A DNA stretch of 64,000 nt. It comes from Candidatus Gastranaerophilales bacterium. GTDB lineage: Bacteria; Cyanobacteriota; Vampirovibrionia; Gastranaerophilales; Gastranaerophilaceae. Where the stretch lies: positions 19,450-83,449 of the forward strand of contig CALUXU010000008.1 in assembly GCA_944324825.1 (NCBI GenBank). The letters are read 5' to 3'. The notes beneath the pieces were generated by a model. That model had not been told where the DNA came from, did not search any database, and saw only the letters and a list, made by a program, of their open reading frames with translations. Shown in pieces: positions 25,215 to 32,238 of this stretch. Each line of letters starts with the position of its first letter. Positions within the stretch are counted from its first letter, which is position 1. Made by a program: the position numbers and the translations under genes.

Positions 25215-25560
25215 ACCTGTACAAGCACAAGAGTGTTACGAACATCATATGTTATTAAAAGGTCAACTTGACCGCATTAATCGCTTCTTATTCAACGACC
25301 CCGACCATCCGGACGACTTGGCGATTACGACAAAAGTAAACCTGATGTTTAATGTCTTGTTAGAAATAAAACGTTGGGCAATCGGAGCCGTATTTACTTT
25401 TGCCGGATGTTTAATTTTTCTTGGTTCACATTTTACCAAAATGGATAATTTAGCAATAAAACTTGATGAACATATTAAACAAACGGATAATCGAATTATA
25501 AGTATTGATAAACGTGTAACAAATTTAGAGAACTATATCTATAAGAAAAATATGAGGTAA
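25204..25560 (+). CDS. Holin-like membrane protein, coiled-coil C-terminus
   Basis: A 118-residue protein with one hydrophobic segment ('WAIGAVFTFAGCLIFLGSHF', about residues 59-78) and a C-terminal coiled coil ('LDEHIKQTDNRIISIDKRVTNLENYIY'). The position just before the endolysin suggests a holin or lysis accessory protein, similar in layout to XhlA-type proteins though the order of segments differs. The start is a TTG with a strong SD (AAGGAG at 25190-25195, eight bases upstream); no better ATG is available without losing the N-terminal domain. It overlaps the DUF1353 gene by 11 bases. Confidence 0.6.
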   Translation: MENKPVQAQECYEHHMLLKGQLDRINRFLFNDPDHPDDLAITTKVNLMFNVLLEIKRWAIGAVFTFAGCLIFLGSHFTKMDNLAIKLDEHIKQTDNRIISIDKRVTNLENYIYKKNMR

Positions 25561-25563
25561 AAA

Positions 25564-26052
25564 ATGGGTTTTGCAAAAATAATCATCCATTGGACAGCAG
25601 GGGGATATAAACCAAATTCAACGGATTTAAAACATTACCATTACTTAATAGACGGTAACGGCAATGTCAATCACGGGATATATAAACCGGAAGATAATTT
25701 AAACTGTAATGACGGGAAATATGCAGCACATACAGGCGGCGGAAATACCGGGGCGATAGGTGTTGCAATGTGCGGAATGTTAGGCTTTAAGAATAAAGGT
25801 TCTGTCGGCGCATACCCTTTGAAATCAAAGCAGGTTGAAGCGTGCTTCAAACTCTGTGCGGAATTGTGCAAAAAATATAACATTCCGGTCGAGAACGTTT
25901 GGACACATTACGAATTCGGCAAAAATCATCCTACTACAACGTCCGCCGGAAAAATAGATATTATTTATCTTCCGCCATATCCTAATGTAAAAGCAAACGA
26001 GGTTGGCGGATTTATCAGAAACAAAATTCGTTGGTATTACGAAAGATTATGA
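25564..26052 (+). CDS. Endolysin: N-acetylmuramoyl-L-alanine amidase (Amidase_2 fold)
   Basis: A 162-residue lytic enzyme that cuts the bond between MurNAc and the stem peptide at the end of infection. Motifs: IIHWTAGG with zinc ligand His9, 'HYHYLIDGNGNVNHGIYKPEDN', 'AAHTGGGNTGAIGVAMCGM', 'QVEACFKLCAELCKKYNIP' and a second ligand in WTHYEFG near residue 115. There is no signal peptide and no separate wall-binding domain, as is usual for phages of Gram-negative hosts, so release through the holin is expected. The ATG follows TGAGGTAAAAA. It is the last phage gene; a strong terminator follows 70 bases downstream. Confidence 0.88.
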   Translation: MGFAKIIIHWTAGGYKPNSTDLKHYHYLIDGNGNVNHGIYKPEDNLNCNDGKYAAHTGGGNTGAIGVAMCGMLGFKNKGSVGAYPLKSKQVEACFKLCAELCKKYNIPVENVWTHYEFGKNHPTTTSAGKIDIIYLPPYPNVKANEVGGFIRNKIRWYYERL

Positions 26053-26121
26053 GCTGGCAATTTGCCTAGGTTCACCACAACGAGAGATATTCTCGTTAAA
26101 AAATATAACTTCCTTTCTAAG

Positions 26122-26146
26122 GCTCGCAGAAATGCGAGCTTTTTTT
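26122..26146 (+). terminator. Strong rho-independent terminator after the endolysin
   Basis: Stem GCTCGCA/TGCGAGC with a GAAA loop and seven T. It ends the phage late operon. Confidence 0.9.
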
Positions 26147-26243
26147 GTATGTAAACGAATGTAAATAACAACTTGCAACGTCTAAAATCATGTAGTAGCA
26201 TGGATTGTAAGCTAATCAGGAGTTATGTCAAACAATTGGAGTA

Positions 26244-26273
26244 TTGAAGTCTGAATGAGAAATAGTATATAAT
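26244..26273 (+). promoter_or_regulatory. Sigma-70-type promoter for the candidate small RNA
   Basis: TTGAAG at 26244-26249 and TATAAT at 26268-26273, spacing 18. No open frame follows. The first structured element downstream begins about 30 bases later. Confidence 0.5.
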
Positions 26274-26280
26274 TATATAT

Positions 26281-26402
26281 ACTAAGATATAATGCTAAAA
26301 AAAAGAGCGGTTTTGGAGACCGCCCGTTTATATCTTCCGATGGGTTTTGGAGACCCACCGGGTATTGGGTGAGACAGTTTTATAGAAAGCTGTCTCTTAT
26401 TT
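26281..26402 (+). ncRNA. Candidate small RNA at the prophage right end
   Basis: Downstream of a promoter-like sequence are two hairpins with the identical 7-nt loop TTTGGAG (GCGGT/ACCGC at 26307-26323 and TGGGT/ACCCA at 26341-26357), then a terminator-like stem GAGACAG/CTGTCTC (26371-26396) followed by TTATTTATT. The different stems with an identical loop point to selection on the loop. GGA in a hairpin loop is the known recognition feature of CsrA/RsmA-binding RNAs, but no target is known here. No RNA family is recognised. Confidence 0.4.
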
Positions 26403-26784
26403 ATTCTATAATAGCATATCTCTCAAAACCTTACAATAACATGGGTTCCAGTGTTCCAAAAGCTAGATAACGCACCATTATTGGACTTTGCAAGTTTGTA
26501 ATAAATCGTTACATATTAGATATAAAATTCATGCTCACATTATGCTCACATTTTTTATAAAAAATATAAAAAATCTGAAAAATATTTTTTAAGAAATACA
26601 ACAAAACCCAAGTATAATTGTATTTTTTGAAAAATATTTAAAACGTGAAAATCGGCTAAATTAAGTTTGCACCTTAAACCACTCGGACACCTCTCCGTGT
26701 ATTTATATCTTATATTAATCCAAAGATTTTGTAAATGTATGTTATAATACTTTTATCGCTTAATATAATTTATGAGGTAATCTA
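26403..26784. other. Gene-free prophage/host junction
   Basis: No open frame of note. The stretch is AT-rich and contains two adjacent copies of ATGCTCACAT near 26,530 and the tRNA-Ser fragment described separately. A TATAAT at 26743-26748 may belong to the hemerythrin promoter, but no good -35 is seen. Confidence 0.5.
26668..26696 (-). pseudogene. tRNA-Ser 5' fragment (acceptor strand and D-arm only)
   Basis: Read on the - strand from 26696: GGAGAGG, TG, then TCCGAGTGGTTTAAGGTGC. This is the acceptor strand, spacer and D-arm of a bacterial tRNA-Ser. The sequence after it does not form an anticodon stem, has no variable arm, no GGTTCGAATCC T-arm and no closing acceptor strand, so the gene is truncated after about 30 nt. 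Its position next to the prophage end suggests damage or an attachment scar from an integration event. Confidence 0.6.
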
Positions 26785-27192
26785 ATGAGTCAATTTGTGT
26801 GGGAAGAAAAATATGATGTAGGTGTAAGACATTTTAATAATCAGCACAAACAACTTTTAGATGCTTTGAGAGATGTTTATAAAGCTATGGAAAATAAACA
26901 GGATAAAGCTGCAATAGCTCTTGTTATCAATAATCTTATTAAATATGCAAAAGAACATCTTGCACAAGAAGAGGCTTGCCTTTTAGAAAATAAATATCCG
27001 GATTTTGAGAATCATAAAAAACTACATGAAGTGTTTATCTCTAAAATCATTCAGTTCTATGACGATTTTAAATCCGACAAATTTTCTCTCCATTTTGAAA
27101 TTGCTATATTTTTAAAGAATTGGATTACAAATCATATAATGGTGGTTGATAGAAAGTATACTGATTTTTTAAACAACAAAGGAATTCACTAA
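26785..27192 (+). CDS. Bacteriohemerythrin
   Basis: A 135-residue di-iron oxygen-binding protein. The conserved ligands appear in order: 'WEEKYDVGVRHFNNQHKQLLDAL' (H at 17 and 21 region), 'KYAKEHLAQEEACLLE' (H and E), 'YPDFENHKKLHEVF' (two H) and 'WITNHIMVVDRKY' (H and D). Such proteins bind O2 reversibly and in anaerobes are thought to act in oxygen sensing, storage or detoxification. It begins with TGAGGTAATCTA before ATG. It stands alone just outside the prophage; no chemotaxis or regulator domain is fused to it. Whether it is host or phage cargo cannot be told, though composition is host-like. Confidence 0.88.
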   Translation: MSQFVWEEKYDVGVRHFNNQHKQLLDALRDVYKAMENKQDKAAIALVINNLIKYAKEHLAQEEACLLENKYPDFENHKKLHEVFISKIIQFYDDFKSDKFSLHFEIAIFLKNWITNHIMVVDRKYTDFLNNKGIH

Positions 27193-27252
27193 AAAGCGTG
27201 ATAGTCGGATTTTTGTTATGTGATAGTCGAATATCTGCAATATAGGTGGGCA

Positions 27253-27474
27253 CTATTCTGCAGCAAGTTCTCCTCTGTAGAATTTCATAAGATTTTGCAA
27301 TCTTATTTGTTTCTCTTGTATTTTTTCAAAACCGTTTTTAATTTCTTCCAGCTCCGCAAGTAAAGTAGCTAAATCTTTTCGCTGTCTTTCTTCTTTTTGC
27401 TCTTCTTTATTTACTTCAGCCTCTGTCCAGTTCCCAGGAAGACAGCCGTTAAAAAAGTCACGTCTGTTATTCAT
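27253..27474 (-). CDS. Small coiled-coil protein, unknown
   Basis: A 73-residue product from ATG 27474, chosen because an AAGGAG lies ten bases upstream; a longer start at 27519 would overlap the preceding gene. It begins MNNRRDFFNGCLPGNWTEAE and continues as a glutamate/lysine-rich coiled coil with a leucine heptad ('LATLLAELEEIKNGFEKIQEKQIRLQNL'). There is no enzymatic motif. It forms a two-gene operon with the 62-residue gene upstream. Confidence 0.5.
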   Translation of the reverse strand: MNNRRDFFNGCLPGNWTEAEVNKEEQKEERQRKDLATLLAELEEIKNGFEKIQEKQIRLQNLMKFYRGELAAE

Positions 27475-27479
27475 ATTAA

Positions 27480-27668
27480 TTAAACTCCTTCGATTAATCC
27501 GTGTACTAAATCTAAACAATCATAATTGCCGTATTTGAACGTATAACCTTGTTTTGAATATTCACTCTCCTCAGTCTTGATATCCTTGAAAGCTTTTGAT
27601 GTGAAATCAAAGCCTGCCATTTCTGAATACTCAATCATCATTTCATCAATGTCGAAATATTTGTCCAT
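27480..27668 (-). CDS. Small acidic protein, unknown
   Basis: A 62-residue acidic product (MDKYFDIDEMMIEYSEMAGF, then 'YTFKYGNYDCLDLVHGLIEGV'). Its start has AGAGGA eight bases upstream. Its stop is five bases from the next start, so the two small genes form an operon on the - strand between hemerythrin and rpiB. It may be a small phage-related or regulatory gene; no family is recognised. Confidence 0.45.
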   Translation of the reverse strand: MDKYFDIDEMMIEYSEMAGFDFTSKAFKDIKTEESEYSKQGYTFKYGNYDCLDLVHGLIEGV

Positions 27669-27741
27669 AATATAAATCCTCTAACCAACTCCTAACGATA
27701 ATTCTTTTAACGGACAATTTTTTTGAAATCTTTAATAGTTC

Positions 27742-27769
27742 TTGTAAAATGTTAAATTTTTGTTACAAT
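27742..27769 (+). promoter_or_regulatory. Promoter upstream of rpiB
   Basis: TTGTAA at 27742-27747 and TACAAT at 27764-27769, spacing 16, about 30 bases before the gene. It would drive rpiB-rsfS and possibly the TPR gene. Confidence 0.5.
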
Positions 27770-27804
27770 AGTATGTGATATATGATTTTATTTAGGATAT
27801 GAAA

Positions 27805-28254
27805 ATGAAACTTATAATTGGTTCTGACCACGGCGGGTTTATTTTAAAAGAAAAGATTAAAGAACATCTGGCATCTAAAGGTTATGATGTAGCTGATGAA
27901 GGTACTTACTCGCTTGATTCCTGTGACTATCCGGTTATTGCCGAAAAGGTTTGTGCCAAAGTGCTTGAAGATAATCAAAATCTGGGTATATTAGTTTGCG
28001 GAACAGGTATCGGCATGTCGATTTATGCTAACAAAGTTAAAGGGATAAGAGCTTCACATTGTACTGATACGTTTTCAGCACGCTTGACCCGTCAGCATAA
28101 TGATTCAAATATCCTTTGTCTAGGCGAGCGAATTACGGGTGTCGGATTGGCTCTTGATATCGTGGATGAATGGCTTAATGCTTCTTTTGAAGGCGGCAGA
28201 CACCAAAAAAGAGTTGATATGATAAATAAATTGGATATGGAGAGAAATGATTAA
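27805..28254 (+). CDS. rpiB: Ribose-5-phosphate isomerase B
   Basis: A 149-residue LacAB/RpiB enzyme that interconverts ribose 5-phosphate and ribulose 5-phosphate in the non-oxidative pentose phosphate pathway. Motifs: GSDHGGF at the N-terminus, 'VCGTGIGMSIYANKVKGIRASHCTD' with the catalytic cysteine and the phosphate loop, and 'RQHNDSNILCLGERI'. I chose ATG 27805 because AGGA sits seven bases upstream and RpiB proteins start MKI-type; ATG 27799 is too close to the SD. The last base overlaps the rsfS start (TAATG), so the two genes are coupled. Confidence 0.92.
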   Translation: MKLIIGSDHGGFILKEKIKEHLASKGYDVADEGTYSLDSCDYPVIAEKVCAKVLEDNQNLGILVCGTGIGMSIYANKVKGIRASHCTDTFSARLTRQHNDSNILCLGERITGVGLALDIVDEWLNASFEGGRHQKRVDMINKLDMERND

Positions 28255-28652
28255 TGAGTGATGTTTCCTCTTTAAAATTGGCATGTGTTATTGCAAGAGT
28301 GCTGGATGAAAAACTCGGCAAAGATATTTCAATACTAAATATCAGTCATGTATCTTCTTTTGCAGATTATTTTGTAATCTGTTCGGGAGATGTAAGTACT
28401 CAGGTAAAAGCACTGACATCAGCTGTAAAATTGAAAATAAAAGATTACTTTTCAATTCTTCCGCTTCGCTCTGAGCAGGATTTAAGAAACCGATGGAATC
28501 TTCTGGATTATGGTGAAGTTGTTGTTCATATTCTGCAAAAAGATGAACGCGAAACTTACGCTATTGAAAAATTCTGGAATCATGCCTTTAGTGTTTCGGA
28601 GGAAGAATGGATGAAAGAGTCTGAAGAATTTTCTGAATACGATAAAAAGTAA
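28254..28652 (+). CDS. rsfS: Ribosomal silencing factor RsfS
   Basis: A 132-residue Iojap-family protein that binds ribosomal protein uL14 and blocks subunit joining when nutrients are scarce. Typical features: 'ILNISHVSSFADYFVICSGDVSTQVKAL', then 'WNLLDYGEVVVHILQKDERETYAIEKFW' with the conserved D-x-G-x-(V/I)-x-V-H and final tyrosine-tryptophan region. The C-terminal acidic tail (EEWMKESEEFSEYDKK) is slightly extended. It is coupled to rpiB; the next gene starts 50 bases downstream. Confidence 0.92.
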   Translation: MSDVSSLKLACVIARVLDEKLGKDISILNISHVSSFADYFVICSGDVSTQVKALTSAVKLKIKDYFSILPLRSEQDLRNRWNLLDYGEVVVHILQKDERETYAIEKFWNHAFSVSEEEWMKESEEFSEYDKK

Positions 28653-28702
28653 CGAAATGATAAGAACTTTACGAAAATAGGATAATACGGTAGAATTTAA
28701 CT

Positions 28703-29776
28703 ATGAACGAACAAGAAATTAAACAAGCAATACAAAAAACAGTTATAGCATTAGCTAAGGAACCTAAGAATCCAGAGCATTACCATGAGCTTGCAAAATA
28801 TTATGCAATGCAGGAAGAGTATGAAAAAGTAATCTCAATTTATGATAGTTTATTAGCTTTTTCACCAAATGATATGGATGCTCTTTTGAATATGGGCAGT
28901 ATCTGGTATTACGAAAAAGAATACAGAAAAGCTTTGAAATGTTTTGAAAAAGCTATGTCTGTTAACCCAAGTAATTATTTGGTTTATTACAATCTTGCAA
29001 ATACATATGCGGAGATGAAAAACTTTGCAAAAGCATTAAGATGGTACAACAGAACACTTGATTTTATCTCAAATGAACCTGAGGTTTATAACTCTATTGC
29101 GCTGTTGTATCACGATTTTGAGGATTATGTCGAAGCTAAGGCTTATTATGAAAAAGCTTTGTCTTTAGATCCTAAAAACCTTACAGCTTTGGTTGATTTA
29201 GGTAATGTTTGTTTCAAACTCTATGACTATGAAGGTGCTTATGACTATTACCATCAAGTGTTTGAAATCGAACCGACGAATCAAACAGTCGCTCTTTGTT
29301 TAGCAAATACTTTATCCTTACTTAAAGAGGAAGACAGAGCTAATAAATACTTTGATTTGGCTTTGACTCTTGAAGGTGACAGCAATTACAGAGCATTGAT
29401 ATGTTATGCTATTTCAAAATCAGATTTTCAAAAGTATGATGAAGCAATCGAGCTTTATAAAAAAGCTATTGAAATGAATCCGCAGGAACCTAAAGCATAT
29501 ATTTTATTAGGTAATATGTATTCAAACCAAAGATTGTTTGATAAAGCGGAAGAACAATATAAAGCTGCATTAAGAATTTCTAAATTGGATCCTGATTTAT
29601 ATATTCTGATTGCAAATACTTATTATATGAATAATGAAATTGAACGTTCTATTTATTCATACAAAGCAGCTGTCGGGCTTCGTCCAGAAAATGATGAATT
29701 TAAACTTGTATACATTCAAGTTCTTGAAGATTATATTGAAGAACTTAGAAAGGATGAGATAGTTGAGGAATTCTAG
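28703..29776 (+). CDS. TPR repeat protein
   Basis: A 357-residue protein made almost entirely of about nine tetratricopeptide repeats (for example 'VISIYDSLLAFSPNDMDALLNMGSIWYYEKEYRKALKCFEKAMSVNPSNYLVYYNLANTYAEM'). There is no signal peptide or membrane segment, so it is probably a cytoplasmic scaffold for protein interactions. Its end overlaps the start of the next membrane-protein gene by 14 bases, suggesting that the two work together. Partners cannot be deduced. Confidence 0.85.
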   Translation: MNEQEIKQAIQKTVIALAKEPKNPEHYHELAKYYAMQEEYEKVISIYDSLLAFSPNDMDALLNMGSIWYYEKEYRKALKCFEKAMSVNPSNYLVYYNLANTYAEMKNFAKALRWYNRTLDFISNEPEVYNSIALLYHDFEDYVEAKAYYEKALSLDPKNLTALVDLGNVCFKLYDYEGAYDYYHQVFEIEPTNQTVALCLANTLSLLKEEDRANKYFDLALTLEGDSNYRALICYAISKSDFQKYDEAIELYKKAIEMNPQEPKAYILLGNMYSNQRLFDKAEEQYKAALRISKLDPDLYILIANTYYMNNEIERSIYSYKAAVGLRPENDEFKLVYIQVLEDYIEELRKDEIVEEF

Positions 29777-30176
29777 TAATAAACCTTATATGATTGAAAG
29801 GTTAGTTGCTGCAGGTACTTATGTTACCATGGGCATGGTAGGTTTTGTATGGCTTATAATTTGTGCTATTACAAAATCTAATCTGAGACCTTTTTTGAAA
29901 TACCATATTTTTCAATCATTTTTCTTGATTATGGCTTTATTCCTTTTGAATGTGTTTGTAGGTTTTGTTGTAAGTATATTGAGTTTTATACCATTTATAA
30001 ACATACTCTTATATAAGATTTTATTCTTCTTTACAGCACCTATGATATTTGGTTTTTCGGTAGTAAATGCTTTTATTTTAATATTGATGGTTTATTTGGT
30101 ATTAACCTCTCTGCAAGGTCGATACAGTTATATTCCTTGGATATCAAATATTATAGATTCAAATGTAGGACGATAA
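29763..30176 (+). CDS. Integral membrane protein, DUF4870/Tic20-like layout
   Basis: A 137-residue protein with four predicted hydrophobic segments: 'TYVTMGMVGFVWLIICAI', then 'SFFLIMALFLLNVFVGFVVSILSFI', 'FFFTAPMIFGFSVV' and 'AFILILMVYLVLTSL'. 'RPFLKYHIFQSFFL' between the first two is a hallmark of DUF4870/Tic20-like small membrane proteins, which in Cyanobacteria are common. The start is TTG 29763 with AAAGGA eight bases upstream; ATG 29790 is an alternative. It is coupled to the TPR gene. Confidence 0.6.
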   Translation: MRNSSNKPYMIERLVAAGTYVTMGMVGFVWLIICAITKSNLRPFLKYHIFQSFFLIMALFLLNVFVGFVVSILSFIPFINILLYKILFFFTAPMIFGFSVVNAFILILMVYLVLTSLQGRYSYIPWISNIIDSNVGR

Positions 30177-30177
30177 T

Positions 30178-30420
30178 TTAGAGCTCTTCGTATAAAGTTG
30201 ATGCTTCTTGAACACTTACATTGCCGGTTGGAACGGTTAATACTTTAACTTCAATCGTTTTATTTGTGTATTCGATTTTTATAATATCGCCGACTTTTAG
30301 TTGTTTGGCAGGCTTTGCAATATTTCCGTTAACATATACTTTTCCCATTTCGGAAACGGAATTTGCAACAGTTCTTCTTTTTATTAACCTTGATACTTTT
30401 AAAAATTTATCTAATCTCAT
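30178..30420 (-). CDS. rqcP: S4-domain RNA-binding protein RqcP
   Basis: An 80-residue S4 (Hsp15/YabO) protein. The start MRLDKFLKVSRLIKRRTVAN is almost identical in pattern to RqcP of Firmicutes, followed by 'GKVYVNGNIAKPAKQLKVGDIIKIEY'. RqcP binds obstructed 50S subunits and aids RqcH-driven alanine tailing of stalled peptides. It lies on the - strand convergent to the membrane-protein gene, one base apart. Confidence 0.85.
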   Translation of the reverse strand: MRLDKFLKVSRLIKRRTVANSVSEMGKVYVNGNIAKPAKQLKVGDIIKIEYTNKTIEVKVLTVPTGNVSVQEASTLYEEL

Positions 30421-30440
30421 TGTTTTATTTTAGCATATAA

Positions 30441-30465
30441 AAACCGGCAGATATACTGCCGGTTT
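30441..30465 (-). terminator. Terminator of the glucokinase gene
   Basis: AAACCGGCAG/CTGCCGGTTT stem with a 5-nt loop. On the - strand it follows the ROK gene and is trailed by T-rich sequence (TTTTATATG). Confidence 0.75.
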
Positions 30466-30474
30466 ATTTAGTTT

Positions 30475-31422
30475 CTATGATTTAATTAATAAGCTTGCGC
30501 CGATAACGCCTGCCGAGTTTCCTAATTGAGCAGGAACAATTTCAACTGCAGAACCGGCAATCGGCATTGCACGTTTGATTAAGTTTTCTTTTATCGGATT
30601 TAGTAATAAATCACCTGCGGCTGCAACACCGCCGCCTATAATAATTTTTTCAGGATTTAACAGGTTAACAACGCTTGCAAGTCCGATACCGATGTATTCA
30701 CCAACAATAGTGAAGATTCTTTTTGCAACCGGATCGCCTTGTTTTGCTGCTTCCGATACAATGTAAGGAGTTATATCCGGATTTGCAAGTTCTCTGTATT
30801 TTGTTGATTTGCCGCCTTTAATATATTCTTCAGCCATTGCAACAATACTAGGTCCTGATGCAAATGCTTCTAAGCAGCCTCTGTCTCCGCATCCGCAAAG
30901 AGGTCCGCCGTGCATATCAAGTTTGATATGACCGATTTCTCCTGCTGCGTTGCTTGCACCTCTGACAAGTTTACCGTTTATGATTAAACCTGAACCGATA
31001 CCTGTACCGACTGTAATACAGATTAAGTTTTCGCATCCGATACCTGCACCGTAGTTAAGTTCTCCCAGTGCGGCACATCTAACGTCATTATCAACTCTTG
31101 TCGGGATTCCAAATTCTTTTTCCATAATTTCTGCAATAGGTACTTCTACCCAGCCAGGAATGTTTGGAGCAAGTCTTACAACTCCTTTTTTATAATCAAT
31201 TTGTCCCGGGAATCCAAATCCGATTCCTTCGATTGATTTTTTATCAGATTTTGTTTCTTTTATGAGTTCGGCGATTGCTTCCTTCATATTGTTTATTGTG
31301 TATTCATACCCCATTTCTGCTCTTGTTGGGATTGAATTTGAATAAATGATATTTCCTTTATCGTTAACTAAAGCTATTTTTACGTTAGTCCCGCCGACAT
31401 CTATACCGATTCTGTTGCCCAT
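30475..31422 (-). CDS. glcK: ROK-family glucokinase
   Basis: A 315-residue sugar kinase that phosphorylates glucose with ATP for glycolysis. Motifs: DVGGTNVKIAL (phosphate 1), 'GFGFPGQID', 'VDNDVRCAALGELNYGAG', 'TVGTGIGSGLIINGKL', 'AGEIGHIKLD' with the zinc histidine, and the ROK cysteine cluster CGCGDRGCLEAFAS. The adenosine motif 'IIIGGGVAAAGDLLL' is near the C-terminus. A good SD (AAGGAG) lies before the start at 31422. There is no DNA-binding domain, so it is a kinase rather than a ROK repressor. Substrate could also be another hexose or ManNAc. Confidence 0.88.
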   Translation of the reverse strand: MGNRIGIDVGGTNVKIALVNDKGNIIYSNSIPTRAEMGYEYTINNMKEAIAELIKETKSDKKSIEGIGFGFPGQIDYKKGVVRLAPNIPGWVEVPIAEIMEKEFGIPTRVDNDVRCAALGELNYGAGIGCENLICITVGTGIGSGLIINGKLVRGASNAAGEIGHIKLDMHGGPLCGCGDRGCLEAFASGPSIVAMAEEYIKGGKSTKYRELANPDITPYIVSEAAKQGDPVAKRIFTIVGEYIGIGLASVVNLLNPEKIIIGGGVAAAGDLLLNPIKENLIKRAMPIAGSAVEIVPAQLGNSAGVIGASLLIKS

Positions 31423-31632
31423 TATTATAAATCTCCTTCTTTTTACTATCAGCTATTTAATTTTAGCCTAAACAAACATGCCGGTAAAGTAGGATTCTTC
31501 ATTATGTGGCTTATATTTTTTATGAACATTTGTAAAATTTTTCAAATTTCAAGCAAATAAAAATCTTAAAAAACGTTTGTATAAGTACTATAGTATAACT
31601 GTGTGTATTTTTACGTAAAAAGTGTGCAAATA

Positions 31633-32238
31633 ATGAGTATATCGCGAAAATTATTCGATTTAATTCCAAATATTTCGATTAAAAATAAAAATCGCTTAAA
31701 AATCCTTAACAAAGCGGGCGATATAATGGGGCGTCCTATGCCTAACAGGCTTATTATGGGGGCGACTGCAATTGTTTCACAGCCGTATATTGATGAGCAT
31801 AATAGGAGAGTTGATAAGGATACAGCAAGAACAGCGAGAAACAGAACTATTGGTAAGATTGTTGCAGGAACAGCTGTCGGTTGTGTCGTTAGGGAGCTTA
31901 TATTTAAGTTGATTAACAGCTGTACAAATGAAGATATAAGTGTTGATCGTTGGAATAATGTATTAACTCCGAGAAATACAACAACGGTTCGCCCTTCAAT
32001 GCTCCCAAATCGCTTAAGAAATTATCGTACAGCTCTTTCAACTATTGTTGCGATGGTTGTTATGGTTGGTACGAATATTGCATTTGATTTGCCGTTAACG
32101 AATAAGATTTCAAACGCATTAAATGCTAGAGATGCAAAAAAAAGGAATAAAAATGCTGCAACACCTAAAGAGGTGTATACAGATGTTAAAAATAAAATAC
32201 TGGATACGTTTAATATTTCGAGAGGAGAAAAAACATGA
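31633..32238 (+). CDS. Unrecognised membrane protein (first of a pair)
   Basis: A 201-residue protein from ATG 31633 (an in-frame GTG at 31603 is possible; neither has a clear SD). It has two hydrophobic segments, 'TIGKIVAGTAVGCVVRELIF' (about residue 75-95) and 'ALSTIVAMVVMVGTNIAFDLP' (about 135-155), and basic flanks with many N, R and K residues. There is no signal peptide and no catalytic motif. Its stop overlaps the next start (ATGA), so both products are probably made together. Likely a lineage-specific envelope-associated pair. Confidence 0.55.
   Translation: MSISRKLFDLIPNISIKNKNRLKILNKAGDIMGRPMPNRLIMGATAIVSQPYIDEHNRRVDKDTARTARNRTIGKIVAGTAVGCVVRELIFKLINSCTNEDISVDRWNNVLTPRNTTTVRPSMLPNRLRNYRTALSTIVAMVVMVGTNIAFDLPLTNKISNALNARDAKKRNKNAATPKEVYTDVKNKILDTFNISRGEKT

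Larger units (their letters stand above)
1..26146 (+). mobile_element. Myovirus-type prophage, late (structural and lysis) region
   Basis: More than thirty consecutive + strand genes follow the canonical late order of a contractile-tailed phage: terminase, portal, capsid, connectors, sheath and tube, tape measure, baseplate, fibre, lysis. Genes are tightly packed, often overlapping by a few bases. The left end lies outside the window, since the terminase is already truncated at base 1. The right end is placed at the strong terminator after the endolysin, although the attachment site could lie as far right as the tRNA-Ser fragment near 26,690. No integrase, repressor, replication gene or recombinase is visible, so those must be to the left or absent. 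An inducible prophage, a remnant and a domesticated tail cannot be told apart from this window. Every late gene seen looks intact, which favours a functional phage. Confidence 0.93.

Noticed and set aside
1..26146. Integrase, repressor, transposase or anti-phage gene within the prophage part
   Set aside because: No frame with tyrosine or serine recombinase motifs, helix-turn-helix regulators or known defence domains was found; every gene fits a structural, lysis or small unknown role.
28703..29776. Specific role for the TPR protein (for example O-GlcNAc transferase)
   Set aside because: Only repeats are present; no transferase or other catalytic domain is visible.
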